Source: Croceimicrobium sp965228705
Lineage (GTDB): Bacteria > Bacteroidota > Bacteroidia > Flavobacteriales > Schleiferiaceae
DNA: 64,000 bases
Reading direction: 5' to 3'
Assembly (NCBI RefSeq): GCF_965228705.1
Contig: NZ_OZ245832.1
Span: forward strand, 558,001-622,000
Of the stretch, positions 9,209 to 17,719 are shown piece by piece. Positions within the stretch are counted from its first letter, which is position 1, and each line of letters begins with the position of its first letter. The translations under genes were made by a program, and so were the position numbers. The notes under the pieces were generated by a model that saw only the letters and a program-made list of their open reading frames with translations, had not been told where the DNA came from and searched no databases.

Positions 9209-9220
9209 ATTCTTAAGAAT
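9209..9220. promoter_or_regulatory. 12-bp palindrome in front of oxyR
   Basis: ATTCTTAAGAAT is a perfect 12-base palindrome five bases before the oxyR ATG, in the 86-base gap between the divergent Nudix and oxyR genes. LysR-type regulators usually bind dyad sites in such divergent gaps and often repress themselves, so this is a candidate OxyR operator; that role is inferred. Confidence 0.3.
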
Positions 9221-9225
9221 TCGTT

Positions 9226-10167
9226 ATGACACTTACTCAACTCACTTACCTCATAGCCGTAGATAATCATCGGCACTTTGCGCGCGCCGCAGAAGCGTGT
9301 TTCGTAACCCAACCAACACTTTCCATGCAAATTCAAAAGCTGGAAGAGGAGTTGGGAGTTTTACTTTTTGATCGTAGCAAGCATCCGGTTCGCCCTACTA
9401 CTATTGGTGAAAAATTGATTGCCCAAGCTCGTACTATTTTACATGAGGCAGAGCGCATGAATCAAATATTACAGGAATCTAAAAATGTATTGGAAGGACC
9501 TTTTAAACTGGGTGTAATCCCAACGGTTACCCCTTCCTTGGTACCTCGATTCCTAAGCAAATTCACCGCTAAATTTCCTAAGATTCAGCTGCATGTAATG
9601 GAGCTTACCACGGAAATGATCATTGAAAAATTACAACGCGATGAATTGGATGCCGGAATTTTAGCTACTCCTTTAAAGGAACGCTCCATCATCGAAAAGC
9701 CGCTGTATTATGAGCCCTTTATGGCTTATATTCCGAAAGAACATCGCTTGGGTAAGGAAGCCTTTGTAACCAATTCGGAATTAGATATTGATGATATTCT
9801 TCTATTGAATGAAGGACATTGCTTCCGCAATTCAGTGATTAACCTCTGCAATACCAATCCCAGTTTTGGAGGTAAGAATATTGATCTGGAAAGTGGCAAC
9901 TTTGATATTCTGGTAAAGCTTTCGAAAAAAGGTTATGGTATGACCTTAGTGCCTTATCTCTATGCATTGGACCTACCCAAGGAAGAGCAACCCCAGGTTA
10001 AACCGATCGCTGATCCTAAACCTACTCGCGAAATTAGCCTGGTTTATTCCCGTGCTGAGTTGAAGATTAAGGTAATTGAAGAATTAGCACGCATCATTAA
10101 AAGCTCGGTACCCGAGAAATTATTAGAGTCCAGTGAAGCGGTTTTAAGTCCGGTACAAACGGTTTAA
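9226..10167 (+). CDS. oxyR: Hydrogen peroxide sensor-regulator OxyR (LysR family)
   Basis: A 313-residue LysR-type regulator with an N-terminal winged helix (FARAAEACFVTQPTLSMQIQ) and a C-terminal effector domain. The redox pair falls at Cys199 and Cys208 (GHCFRNSVINLC), the same positions and spacing as the E. coli OxyR disulfide, which is the main reason for choosing OxyR over other LysR proteins. Oxidation by peroxide forms the disulfide and activates catalase/peroxidase genes. A glutathione peroxidase at 38.9 kb could be a target, but no site was seen there. Confidence 0.92.
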   Translation: MTLTQLTYLIAVDNHRHFARAAEACFVTQPTLSMQIQKLEEELGVLLFDRSKHPVRPTTIGEKLIAQARTILHEAERMNQILQESKNVLEGPFKLGVIPTVTPSLVPRFLSKFTAKFPKIQLHVMELTTEMIIEKLQRDELDAGILATPLKERSIIEKPLYYEPFMAYIPKEHRLGKEAFVTNSELDIDDILLLNEGHCFRNSVINLCNTNPSFGGKNIDLESGNFDILVKLSKKGYGMTLVPYLYALDLPKEEQPQVKPIADPKPTREISLVYSRAELKIKVIEELARIIKSSVPEKLLESSEAVLSPVQTV

Positions 10168-10197
10168 ACAAAATAGCGACAATTGCGTTGAGCTTTC

Positions 10198-10791
10198 ATG
10201 GAAGAATTTCCCTTATTTCCTTTAAACATCTTTATGCTGCCGGGTGACTATACCCAGCTATATATATTCGAAGAACGCTATAAGCAGCTCATCAACGAAT
10301 GTTGGGAGCAAGACAGCAGCTTTGGCTTGCCCTTTTCCAATAAACTAAATGCACGTAATTATGGTACCGCTGTAAAGGTGCATGAGATTGTGAAAAGGCA
10401 TGCCAACGGCGAAATGGAAATTGTGATTCGGGCGGTAGCTAACTTCAAATTAGACAAATTCCATTATCAGAAAAAAGGCAAACTGTACCCTTGTGGAGCT
10501 GTAGAGTTTTTCACACCCGATGGAAAGGCTGGGGCATCAGTGCGCTTGTTAGGCCGGTTTAAAGAGCATTTATTACAGAGCAATAATTTGGATGCCGAGC
10601 TTTTGGCGCTGGAAAAGCCCAGTATTTATGAAATCGCCGGGGTATTAAATCTCAGCGACATCCAAAAGATGGAATTTGTGGGAATTAGGGGCCTGGCCAA
10701 AATGGAGGAATATCTAATCAACTACCTTCGCTATCTGGAACTTTTACAGGAACAGGAAGCCCATGTCTATCAAAACTTTTATCTCAATTAG
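10198..10791 (+). CDS. Stand-alone Lon substrate-binding-domain protein
   Basis: A 197-residue protein formed only of a Lon N-terminal (LON_substr_bdg) domain: it starts FPLFPLNIFMLPGDYTQLYIFEERYKQLI, the classical Lon N-domain opening, and has no AAA+ or protease region. Such short proteins are common in Bacteroidota and their role is not established; they may present substrates or act alone. It starts 30 bases after oxyR and its 3' end overlaps the next gene by 29 bases, so the two are coupled. Confidence 0.85.
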   Translation: MEEFPLFPLNIFMLPGDYTQLYIFEERYKQLINECWEQDSSFGLPFSNKLNARNYGTAVKVHEIVKRHANGEMEIVIRAVANFKLDKFHYQKKGKLYPCGAVEFFTPDGKAGASVRLLGRFKEHLLQSNNLDAELLALEKPSIYEIAGVLNLSDIQKMEFVGIRGLAKMEEYLINYLRYLELLQEQEAHVYQNFYLN

Positions 10792-11557
10792 TGTATTGAG
10801 CTTTTTAGCTCTTGCTTGTCAAAATCCCAATAGTTCAGAAGCATCCCGGCTTCCAGAGCCCAAATCTGGAAAAGCAGAGTCAATCAAAGAAACAAAAGCC
10901 TCGGCGCCTGCCTATCCTACCTGGGAAACCGACAGTGCGGCATTCGTTTACCTCCAGCAATACGGAGCAGAAAATCCGGAAAGCAGAATTCGGATTAAAA
11001 CCGACTTTGGAGATATCGACATTGAGCTTTACAGCAATACTCCGGTGCATCGGGCGAATATGATTTACCTGATTAAGGAGCATCAATACTTTAATGGTAC
11101 CTGGTTTCATCGGGTAAGTAAAGGCCACGTTATTCAAGCTGGGAATAATGATGAGTACAGCTTAAAGAAACGCAGGGATAAGATTGGCAAATATGAATTA
11201 CCGGCAGAGGCCTTGGGTATCAATTACCATTCGTATGGATCGGTAGCCATGGCTCGATCTTATTCCAACAATCCTGAAAAGAAGTCGGATCCTTTCGAAT
11301 TTTACATCAATTTGGGAAAGACCTATAGTCCGGCGCAATTAAAATTAATGGAGGAGGAGTATGATATCACTTTAAATGCGGATCAAGTCCAGCTCTATTC
11401 GACCATAGGAGGGAGTCCCCATTTAGATCAAGAGCATACGGTAATTGGTCAGGTAGTAAAGGGAATGGATGTGGTGGAAGAGATCGCTAAAGTGGAGACC
11501 GATCAAGGCGAATGGCCATTAAAAAATATACCTATCCAAATTATTTTAAACAAATAG
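10763..11557 (+). CDS. Cyclophilin-type peptidyl-prolyl isomerase, lipoprotein
   Basis: A 264-residue protein with a lipoprotein signal ending in ALAC at residues 16-19, a Ser/Glu/Lys-rich linker, then a cyclophilin domain: TDFGDIDIELYSNTPVHRANM, the catalytic-region FNGTWFHRVSKGHVIQAG, and SPHLDQEHTVIGQVVKGMDVV near the end. It would catalyse proline cis-trans isomerisation during folding of exported proteins in the cell envelope. An insertion of about 60 residues (KYELPAEALGINYHSYG onward) separates the two halves, as in other Bacteroidota members. Its start overlaps the Lon-domain gene. Confidence 0.9.
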   Translation: MSIKTFISISVLSFLALACQNPNSSEASRLPEPKSGKAESIKETKASAPAYPTWETDSAAFVYLQQYGAENPESRIRIKTDFGDIDIELYSNTPVHRANMIYLIKEHQYFNGTWFHRVSKGHVIQAGNNDEYSLKKRRDKIGKYELPAEALGINYHSYGSVAMARSYSNNPEKKSDPFEFYINLGKTYSPAQLKLMEEEYDITLNADQVQLYSTIGGSPHLDQEHTVIGQVVKGMDVVEEIAKVETDQGEWPLKNIPIQIILNK

Positions 11558-11568
11558 CGCCCAGTAAG

Positions 11569-11598
11569 TTGGCTCTGTCATCTTTATTCATATATTCG
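11569..11598 (+). promoter_or_regulatory. Bacteroidota-type promoter
   Basis: TTG at 11569-11571, then 19 bases, then TATATTCG at 11591-11598. Both boxes and the spacing fit the TTTG-N19/20-TAnnTTTG consensus, with one C for T. It points at the small ORF at 11610 and the terminator at 11714-11750. Confidence 0.5.
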
Positions 11599-11609
11599 TT
11601 TTCATAATA

Positions 11610-11690
11610 ATGGCGAAACAATCTCATAGTAATAAAGGCATGTACCGCACTTGGAATATTTTCCAAGCGGGGCGTCTTTATGGGATCTGA
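11610..11690 (+). CDS. Possible 26-residue small protein (or small RNA)
   Basis: A 26-codon ORF, MAKQSHSNKGMYRTWNIFQ then seven more residues, begins about 11 bases after a good promoter and is followed 23 bases later by a strong terminator, so the stretch 11.6-11.75 kb looks like a complete tiny transcription unit of about 150 nt. The peptide is basic with an aromatic end; I do not recognise it. It could equally be a non-coding small RNA, or part of a 3' UTR of the cyclophilin gene. Confidence 0.3.
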   Translation: MAKQSHSNKGMYRTWNIFQAGRLYGI

Positions 11691-11713
11691 TAGAGCTAAT
11701 CTAATAGGAACTG

Positions 11714-11750
11714 AAAAGCCCCCGCGAGAGTAATCTAGCGGGGGCTTTTT
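11714..11750 (+). terminator. Strong intrinsic terminator
   Basis: AAAAGCCCCCGC (11714-11725) pairs perfectly with GCGGGGGCTTTT (11738-11749) around a 12-base loop and is followed by T-rich sequence. It separates the small unit at 11.6 kb and the cyclophilin gene from the downstream gene. Confidence 0.9.
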
Positions 11751-11785
11751 CTTTTAAATCGTATTGAACCCAAATTGAAAAGGCC

Positions 11786-12160
11786 ATGAGTGCATTTATC
11801 AGTTTATTGGAAAAGCAGAAAAAGAGAGAATTACAGCATCAATTCGATCTTCCTTCAAAAGCCAAAAACACCGAGTGGCTAACCTTGCAGGAAGTGGAAG
11901 GTCAGGCTCAAAAGCTTTATGATCGTATTGCGGCTCTTTTACCCAATAACATCAGCTTGGTGCGTCAAGAGGTGCAATTGCAAACCTATAAGACGCCAAA
12001 GCCTGCAGCCCGTATGCAAATACGCGCCAATATCAGTGCGGGTAATCACCGTAGCTATGTACTCAAAATTCATTGCCATGAGCTCAATCCAAAAGGTAAT
12101 ATGACTAAGGTTGCGCGGGCCGAATACCACTATAGGGAGACTCGTCGGTCTATGTCCTAG
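11786..12160 (+). CDS. Unknown 124-residue protein
   Basis: A soluble, basic protein without a signal peptide or membrane segment. The N-terminal half (residues 1-55) is helical with a charged start, and the C-terminal half has alternating hydrophobic residues ending in a basic tail. I do not recognise the family. It lies alone between a terminator and the tricorn-like gene, on the same strand as both neighbours. Codon use and frame length support a real gene. Confidence 0.6.
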   Translation: MSAFISLLEKQKKRELQHQFDLPSKAKNTEWLTLQEVEGQAQKLYDRIAALLPNNISLVRQEVQLQTYKTPKPAARMQIRANISAGNHRSYVLKIHCHELNPKGNMTKVARAEYHYRETRRSMS

Positions 12161-12180
12161 AGGAATTCTGTGCCAATCCT

Positions 12181-12188
12181 TATATTCG
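12181..12188 (+). promoter_or_regulatory. -7 box before the tricorn-like gene
   Basis: TATATTCG, identical to the box at 11591-11598, lies 48 bases before the ATG at 12237. A -33 element is not clear. Confidence 0.35.
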
Positions 12189-12198
12189 TGGCTTACCG

Positions 12199-12240
12199 AT
12201 GAAAACCCCTAATCCGGTTTTAATAGCACACGATTTATGA
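12199..12240 (+). CDS. Possible 13-residue leader peptide
   Basis: ATG at 12199 opens a 13-codon frame (MKTPNPVLIAHDL) whose TGA overlaps the ATG of the tricorn-like gene as ATGA, the usual layout of translational coupling, and it starts about ten bases after the -7 box. It may be chance; no conservation can be judged here. Confidence 0.2.
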   Translation: MKTPNPVLIAHDL

Positions 12241-15200
12241 AGAAACTGGCACTAACCTTTTTGGGTTTGGGACTTTCCATTGTCCTTCCGGCCCAAAGCT
12301 TTGTTCGTCATGCCCGGCTTTCGCCTGATGGCAATTCCCTGGCATTTAGTTATCAAGGAGATATATGGTATTGGCCCCAGCAAGAAGGGAAACCCTATCG
12401 CCTAACCTTGCATGAGGCTTATGATGGCCCATTGGTATTTAATGCCGATGGTTCGCAAATAGCCTTTAACTCCAATCGATTTGGCAATAGCGACATCTTT
12501 ACCCTGGACCTTAATGGTGGTTACCCGGAGCGAAAAACTTATCATGCTGCCGGTGATAACCTAAGCGATTGGCATCCTGAACTTGGCATTTTGTTTAGCT
12601 CTGAACGCGCTTATGTTACGGTAGAATGGGATTCGGAATTACATCGCATTGATCCCAATAATGCCACCCCACAGCGTTTTATGGATGCCCTGGGTACGCA
12701 TGCCGTGGCCTCTCCCGACGGAAGATATATTGCCTTTATGCGTGGTTCTTGCCGAGCCAGTCGCGAGAATTATTCCGGTCCGGCCGATCAGGAAATTTGG
12801 CTCTATGATACCAAGGATCAGAGTTATAAAGCATTGACGGATAATACCGTAAACGACATCTATCCCCAATGGAAAGACACTAAAACCTTAGTTTTTTTAA
12901 GTGCTAAGGAAGGTCGCTATAATCTGAAGGAGCTTTCTTTGGAAGGCAGCGAAAAGTGGTTGACCAATTTCAGTAAAGAAGGCATTCACGATTTTGATAT
13001 TGCCGCCGGAAAGGTGCTCTATGCGCGCAAAGACCGCTGGTATCTGGCAAGTCTTGCTAAAATGTCGGAAGTGAAAACTCTTGACATCGACTTGCGCGCC
13101 GATTACCGTTTTTATCCGGTAGAGCAGGAGACCATGCGCAATCGCATTAGCCATTACAGTCTTTCTCCTAATGGGAAGAATGTTATTCTCGAATCCCATG
13201 GTGAAGTGTTTATCGGTACCCTCGATGATGAAAAGTCGCGCACTCAAAACCTTAGTGAGCATCCTTTCTACGATCGCGAGGCTCTTTTCTTAAATGATAG
13301 CACGGTGATCTTTAGCTCCGATCGCGAAGGAAATCAATACCGATTCTATCAGGCTACTTCTACCGATCCTAAAAAGCATGATCTCTTTGAAAGCCTGCGT
13401 CATAAAACCAGTCTTTACTTCCAAAACAAGGGGGATTTGCGCGATGCACTGCTTTCTCCCGATGGCAAGAAACTGGCCTTTATTGAGGGTGGTACCAAAT
13501 TGCAGGTGGCTGAAGTAAAAGAAGATGGCAGCCTTGGAACTATTACTACTTTATTAGATGCCTGGCATCGGGCCAATGGATTGGCTTGGAGCCCGGATAG
13601 TCGTTATCTGGCCTACAATAGTGATGATCTCAATTTCAATACTGAGGTATACATTCAAGCGGTAGATGGCAAGTCTGAGCCGGTGAATATCAGCATGCAC
13701 CCGGGTAATGATTACAGCCCAAATTGGAGCAAGGATGGCTCTAAACTGGCCTTTATCTCCGACCGCAATAATGACAATGCCGATGTTTGGTTTGTTTGGC
13801 TGAAGCGTGAAGATTGGTTGAAATCTGAAGAAGAGCGCGAAGAAGGCTATTATTTTAATGATGAGCCTGAGGAGGAGAAAAAGGAAGAAGAGGATAAAGA
13901 AGAAGACAAGGATAAAAAGAAGGACAAAAAACCAGAGGTAAAGGCTTTGGAAATAGACTTTGAGAATATCTACGATCGCCTCGAGCAGGTAACATCTTAC
14001 AGCGGAAATGAATCGCAGGTATTGGTTTCGGATGATGGCGAAACCCTTTACTTCACCCGCTATAGCGTAAGTAGTGAAGGCTCTGATCTCTACCAAATTC
14101 AATTTGATGGCAGTGATCTCACCCAACTCACTAAAGGTGGAATGAACCCCAATACCATTCAGTGGGACAAAGATCATAAGGGAATTTACTTCCTAAGTAG
14201 AGGCAGCTTAAAACATCTGAATCTAGGCAACAAGAAAACTACTTCCTACAGCTATGTAGAAAAGATGACCCTCGATAAAGAGGCAGAGCGCCAACAGGTT
14301 TATCAGGAGGCCTTCCGCTTAATTCGGGATCAATTCTATGATCCGAATTACCATGGTCAGAATTGGGAGAAGTTGAGCGAATATTATCAGGATTGGGCTT
14401 TGAAAGCCTCTACCGATAATGATTTCACCTTCGTTTACAATCTGATGCTCGGTCGCTTAAATGCCAGCCATACGGGCTTATATATGTTTGGTGGCGAAGA
14501 GGACCTGCAAAGAGAATCTACTGGCCGTTTGGGTATCGAAGTGAAAATGGAATCCAAAGGAGCACGGGTTACGCGCTTGGTGGCCAATACGCCCGCCGAT
14601 CGTTCTAAAAACAATCTGAAGGTAGGGGATCTTATCACTCATATAAATGGGGAAGACCTAAACGAAGCTCGAAACTTCTATTCCTATTGGACCGCCACTG
14701 TGGGGGAACCCATTTTGGTGCAATTAGAGCGTAATGGCGAAAGTCAAGAGATTGTTATTCGTCCGGCTCGCAGCATTAATGCCCAATTGTATGAAGAATG
14801 GGTAGAAAGCCGCAAGGCCTTGGTAGAGAAGTATTCCAATGGGCGTTTAGGCTATATCCACATTCGCGGTATGGATAAGCCCAGCTTTGAGCGCTTCGAA
14901 CGCGAATTAATGGCCTCCGGCTATGGCAAAGAAGGTATCGTAATTGATGTGCGCTTTAATGGTGGTGGTTGGACAACCGACTACCTAATGGCCGTGCTCA
15001 ATGTGCGTCAACATGCCTATACCATTCCACGTGGCGCTGCTACCAGCTTAGATGAGAATAAGAAATTTAGCGAGTACTATCCTTATAGTGAGCGCTTGCC
15101 TTTAGCCGCCTGGACTAAGCCTTCGGTAGCCCTCTGTAATGAGAGCTCCTATTCCAATGCAGAAATCTTTAGTCACGCTTACAAAACGCTTAATCATGGT

Positions 15201-15452
15201 ACTTTGGTAGGAAAGCCTACATTTGGCGCCGTAATTTCAACCGGAGGTGCAAGTTTACTCAATGGAGCCTTTATCCGTTTACCCTTCCGAGCTTGGTATG
15301 TAAAGAGTACCGGCGAGAATATGGAAAATGGCCCGGCCGTTCCGGATGTAATTGTAGAAAACCCACCTGCTAGTCGCGCTGCAAACCAAGATGCACAGCT
15401 CCAAAAAGCAGTGGAAATACTTTTAGAACAAATCGATAATCCAAATAAATAA
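12237..15452 (+). CDS. Tricorn-like peptidase (beta-propeller, PDZ, S41 protease)
   Basis: A 1071-residue exported protein with a cleavable signal peptide (residues 1-19, ending PAQS). The N-terminal ~500 residues hold repeated propeller motifs of the SPDGK(K/Y)(L/I)AF type, followed by a highly acidic/basic linker around residues 535-570, a C1-like helical region, a PDZ domain (GRLGIEVKMESKG) and an S41 domain. The tricorn catalytic pair Ser-His is at residues 744-745 and the nucleophile is probably Ser973 in SSYSNAEIFSH. It would trim oligopeptides in the periplasm. The PepC-like gene starts two bases after its stop. Confidence 0.92.
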   Translation: MKKLALTFLGLGLSIVLPAQSFVRHARLSPDGNSLAFSYQGDIWYWPQQEGKPYRLTLHEAYDGPLVFNADGSQIAFNSNRFGNSDIFTLDLNGGYPERKTYHAAGDNLSDWHPELGILFSSERAYVTVEWDSELHRIDPNNATPQRFMDALGTHAVASPDGRYIAFMRGSCRASRENYSGPADQEIWLYDTKDQSYKALTDNTVNDIYPQWKDTKTLVFLSAKEGRYNLKELSLEGSEKWLTNFSKEGIHDFDIAAGKVLYARKDRWYLASLAKMSEVKTLDIDLRADYRFYPVEQETMRNRISHYSLSPNGKNVILESHGEVFIGTLDDEKSRTQNLSEHPFYDREALFLNDSTVIFSSDREGNQYRFYQATSTDPKKHDLFESLRHKTSLYFQNKGDLRDALLSPDGKKLAFIEGGTKLQVAEVKEDGSLGTITTLLDAWHRANGLAWSPDSRYLAYNSDDLNFNTEVYIQAVDGKSEPVNISMHPGNDYSPNWSKDGSKLAFISDRNNDNADVWFVWLKREDWLKSEEEREEGYYFNDEPEEEKKEEEDKEEDKDKKKDKKPEVKALEIDFENIYDRLEQVTSYSGNESQVLVSDDGETLYFTRYSVSSEGSDLYQIQFDGSDLTQLTKGGMNPNTIQWDKDHKGIYFLSRGSLKHLNLGNKKTTSYSYVEKMTLDKEAERQQVYQEAFRLIRDQFYDPNYHGQNWEKLSEYYQDWALKASTDNDFTFVYNLMLGRLNASHTGLYMFGGEEDLQRESTGRLGIEVKMESKGARVTRLVANTPADRSKNNLKVGDLITHINGEDLNEARNFYSYWTATVGEPILVQLERNGESQEIVIRPARSINAQLYEEWVESRKALVEKYSNGRLGYIHIRGMDKPSFERFERELMASGYGKEGIVIDVRFNGGGWTTDYLMAVLNVRQHAYTIPRGAATSLDENKKFSEYYPYSERLPLAAWTKPSVALCNESSYSNAEIFSHAYKTLNHGTLVGKPTFGAVISTGGASLLNGAFIRLPFRAWYVKSTGENMENGPAVPDVIVENPPASRAANQDAQLQKAVEILLEQIDNPNK

Positions 15453-15454
15453 AG

Positions 15455-16636
15455 ATGAAGTACAGAGCTCTATTTATAGGCGCTCTCCTGGCTGGTAGTG
15501 CATCAGCTCAGGTAGACCTGATCAATAAGGTAAAAGATAATGGCGCAGATACCGCTGGATTTAACTTTACTACCGTGGTGGATTTAGAAGCCACTCCTGT
15601 AAAGAATCAAGGTCGTAGCGGAACTTGCTGGTCCTATGCTACTACCGGATTTGTAGAGAGCGAAATGCTCCGTATGGGTAAAAAGCCGGTAGATATTTCT
15701 GAAATGTTTACCGTGCGTAATGTCTATTTCGATAAAGCTGAGAAATACGTTCGCCTACACGGATACCTCAATTTTGCCCAGGGTGGTGCTTTACCCGATG
15801 TGATGTACGTGATCCGCAAATACGGTGCGGTTCCACAAGAAGTATACGAAGGTTTAGATTATGGAACCGACATCAACAATCACGGCGAACTGGAAGCCTT
15901 ATTAAAGTCGATGCTCGATGAGGTAATCAAAAACAAGAACGGTAGCCTTACTCCAGTTTGGCGCGAGGCCGTTAACGCCACTTTGGATGCCTACTTGGGT
16001 GAATATCCAGAGAGCTTTGAGTACGAAGGAAAAACCTACACTCCACGCAGCTTTGCTGATGAGTATTTAGGTATTAATCCCGATGACTATGTGCAGTTAA
16101 CTTCCTTCACCCATAATCCTTTCTACGAAGAAGTAATGATTCAGGTGCCCGATAACTGGGCCTGGGGCAAAGCTTATAATGTACCTTTAGAAGATATGAT
16201 GGGCGCATTGGACGTAGCTCTTAATGAAGGTTATACCGTAGCCTGGGCTACCGACGTAAGCGAAAAAGGTTTCTCTATACGCAATGGAGTAGCCATCGTT
16301 CCCGCCACTGATTATGCGGATATGAGCAAAGAGGAGCGTGCTGCAATGTTCGATAGTCCGAAACCTGAAAAGGAAATCACCCAGGAAAACCGTCAGGAGG
16401 CCTATGATAATTACGAAACCACTGATGATCACGGCATGTTGATTACCGGAATTGTAAAAGATCAGGATGGCAATATCTACTATATCGTTAAGAATAGCTG
16501 GGGCGAGAAGTTAACCAACGACTTCCGCAATGGTTACCTCAATGCTTCTGAGGCATTTGTGGCTTACAAAACTATTGGCATCATGATGCATAAAGATGCC
16601 CTGCCTAAAGCATTGCGCAAAAAGCTAGGACTCTAA
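15455..16636 (+). CDS. Exported C1-family aminopeptidase (PepC/bleomycin-hydrolase-like)
   Basis: A 393-residue cysteine peptidase with a signal peptide (residues 1-18, SASAQ). The catalytic residues are in place: oxyanion Gln52 and Cys58 in NQGRSGTCWSY, His326 in DDHGM, Asn347 in KNSWGE. Cytosolic PepC lacks a signal peptide and is longer, so this is the exported Bacteroidota form. With the tricorn-like protease directly upstream it forms a two-enzyme periplasmic peptide-degrading unit. A terminator follows the gene. Confidence 0.9.
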   Translation: MKYRALFIGALLAGSASAQVDLINKVKDNGADTAGFNFTTVVDLEATPVKNQGRSGTCWSYATTGFVESEMLRMGKKPVDISEMFTVRNVYFDKAEKYVRLHGYLNFAQGGALPDVMYVIRKYGAVPQEVYEGLDYGTDINNHGELEALLKSMLDEVIKNKNGSLTPVWREAVNATLDAYLGEYPESFEYEGKTYTPRSFADEYLGINPDDYVQLTSFTHNPFYEEVMIQVPDNWAWGKAYNVPLEDMMGALDVALNEGYTVAWATDVSEKGFSIRNGVAIVPATDYADMSKEERAAMFDSPKPEKEITQENRQEAYDNYETTDDHGMLITGIVKDQDGNIYYIVKNSWGEKLTNDFRNGYLNASEAFVAYKTIGIMMHKDALPKALRKKLGL

Positions 16637-16656
16637 TCCATAGCTTAAGAATATTT

Positions 16657-16690
16657 AAAGGCCTTGTTTTTCGGAACAGGGCCTTTTTTG
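16657..16690 (+). terminator. Intrinsic terminator after the C1 peptidase gene
   Basis: AAAGGCC (16657-16663) and GGCCTTT (16680-16686), reinforced by inner TGTT/AACA pairing, form a hairpin followed by a T run. It lies between two convergent genes; the A-rich left side could also serve the minus strand. Confidence 0.8.
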
Positions 16691-16693
16691 TTT

Positions 16694-17719
16694 TTAGGCT
16701 TCCGCCTGATGCGACTTAATGAAATCGGTGATTAAATAGACCATGGCTTTAGCGCTGAGTTCTGCTTCGGTGGCATTAGTGGCTAGTTCTGGTGCTCCTT
16801 CTGCTAAATGAAAGTAGTAGGGACTGGCTAAGGCAGCGGCCGTTTTTACTAGTGTGCGAGCCTGGCGCATGGTAAAACCGCTGGCATTTAAGGCACTCAC
16901 CGGAAAGGCAGTAATGCTATCCATATCCAATTCCAAACCAATGGGGCCGGGACCTAACCAGCGCAAGGCATCCTTAAACAAACGATCGCGCTCATCTGTA
17001 CTAAAGGTTAAAAGCTCATCGTAGGTGAGATAATACAAATCAGCAGAAGCTCTGAATTTCTCAAGGATATCTTGATTGTTGTAGGATTCATGCATGCCAA
17101 AAACCGCATAACGACCCAAATATCCTTCTTCGCGAGCATAGCTAAAGCCATTGCCACTATGGCGACCTTCCAGGGCTCGGTAATCGGCATGAGGATCAAT
17201 ATTCAAAACATCGATATCTGATTTGCGGGCTTGGGAAATCCCCTTAATAATGCCGTAAGAGTTATTATGTCCACCGCCAATCACAATGGGGACTTTTCCT
17301 TCCTTGGCAATAGCTTCGATCAAGCTTGAAACGCTATCATCAATTTGTGCCGTAATCTCACGCATTCGCATTAGATCCTGCTCTCGATTTTGATCGAGAT
17401 TGCGCACTTCATCCATCAAGTCCTTAAATTCCAAAATAGGACCCAGAGCTACATTAGAGGCATCCAGGAAACGATTCACTTGAATATTACAAAGGGGGGA
17501 GAGCAAGTACTGGAAGGTCTGTGCACATCCGGCTTTCCCTAAATTGGCACGCACCCCAATGTCTTCCATTATACCCACAATCACAAAGCGGAAATCTTTG
17601 GATTTTAAACCTTCTAGACTGCTAATAAGCTGCACCGCCTCACCAAATTTACTTTCGCCTTTACGGGGAAAGGTATGGTCTCGGAGTTGGTGGCTTTCTA
17701 AAAATCGTAAATGCTTCAT
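16694..17719 (-). CDS. hutG: Formimidoylglutamase-type arginase-family hydrolase
   Basis: A 341-residue ureohydrolase-fold protein with metal motifs GGGHNNSYG, NIDPHADYR and ELDMDSI. The linkage to imidazolonepropionase (4-base ATGA overlap) makes formimidoylglutamate the likely substrate, giving glutamate and formamide at the end of histidine degradation, rather than arginine or agmatine. The protein is slightly longer at the N-terminus than classic HutG, as is common in Bacteroidota, where the family is often labelled just 'arginase'. Confidence 0.82.
   Translation of the reverse strand: MKHLRFLESHQLRDHTFPRKGESKFGEAVQLISSLEGLKSKDFRFVIVGIMEDIGVRANLGKAGCAQTFQYLLSPLCNIQVNRFLDASNVALGPILEFKDLMDEVRNLDQNREQDLMRMREITAQIDDSVSSLIEAIAKEGKVPIVIGGGHNNSYGIIKGISQARKSDIDVLNIDPHADYRALEGRHSGNGFSYAREEGYLGRYAVFGMHESYNNQDILEKFRASADLYYLTYDELLTFSTDERDRLFKDALRWLGPGPIGLELDMDSITAFPVSALNASGFTMRQARTLVKTAAALASPYYFHLAEGAPELATNATEAELSAKAMVYLITDFIKSHQAEA

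Noticed and set aside
11558..11785. tRNA or tmRNA in the gap
   Set aside because: No cloverleaf, T-loop (GTTCGAATC-like) or CCA end was found; the hairpin is a plain terminator.
13554..14177. 207-codon minus-strand ORF inside the tricorn-like gene
   Set aside because: It is a shadow of the charged linker region; the protein is low-complexity Ile/Phe/Leu without domain pattern, and the plus-strand frame has clear motifs.
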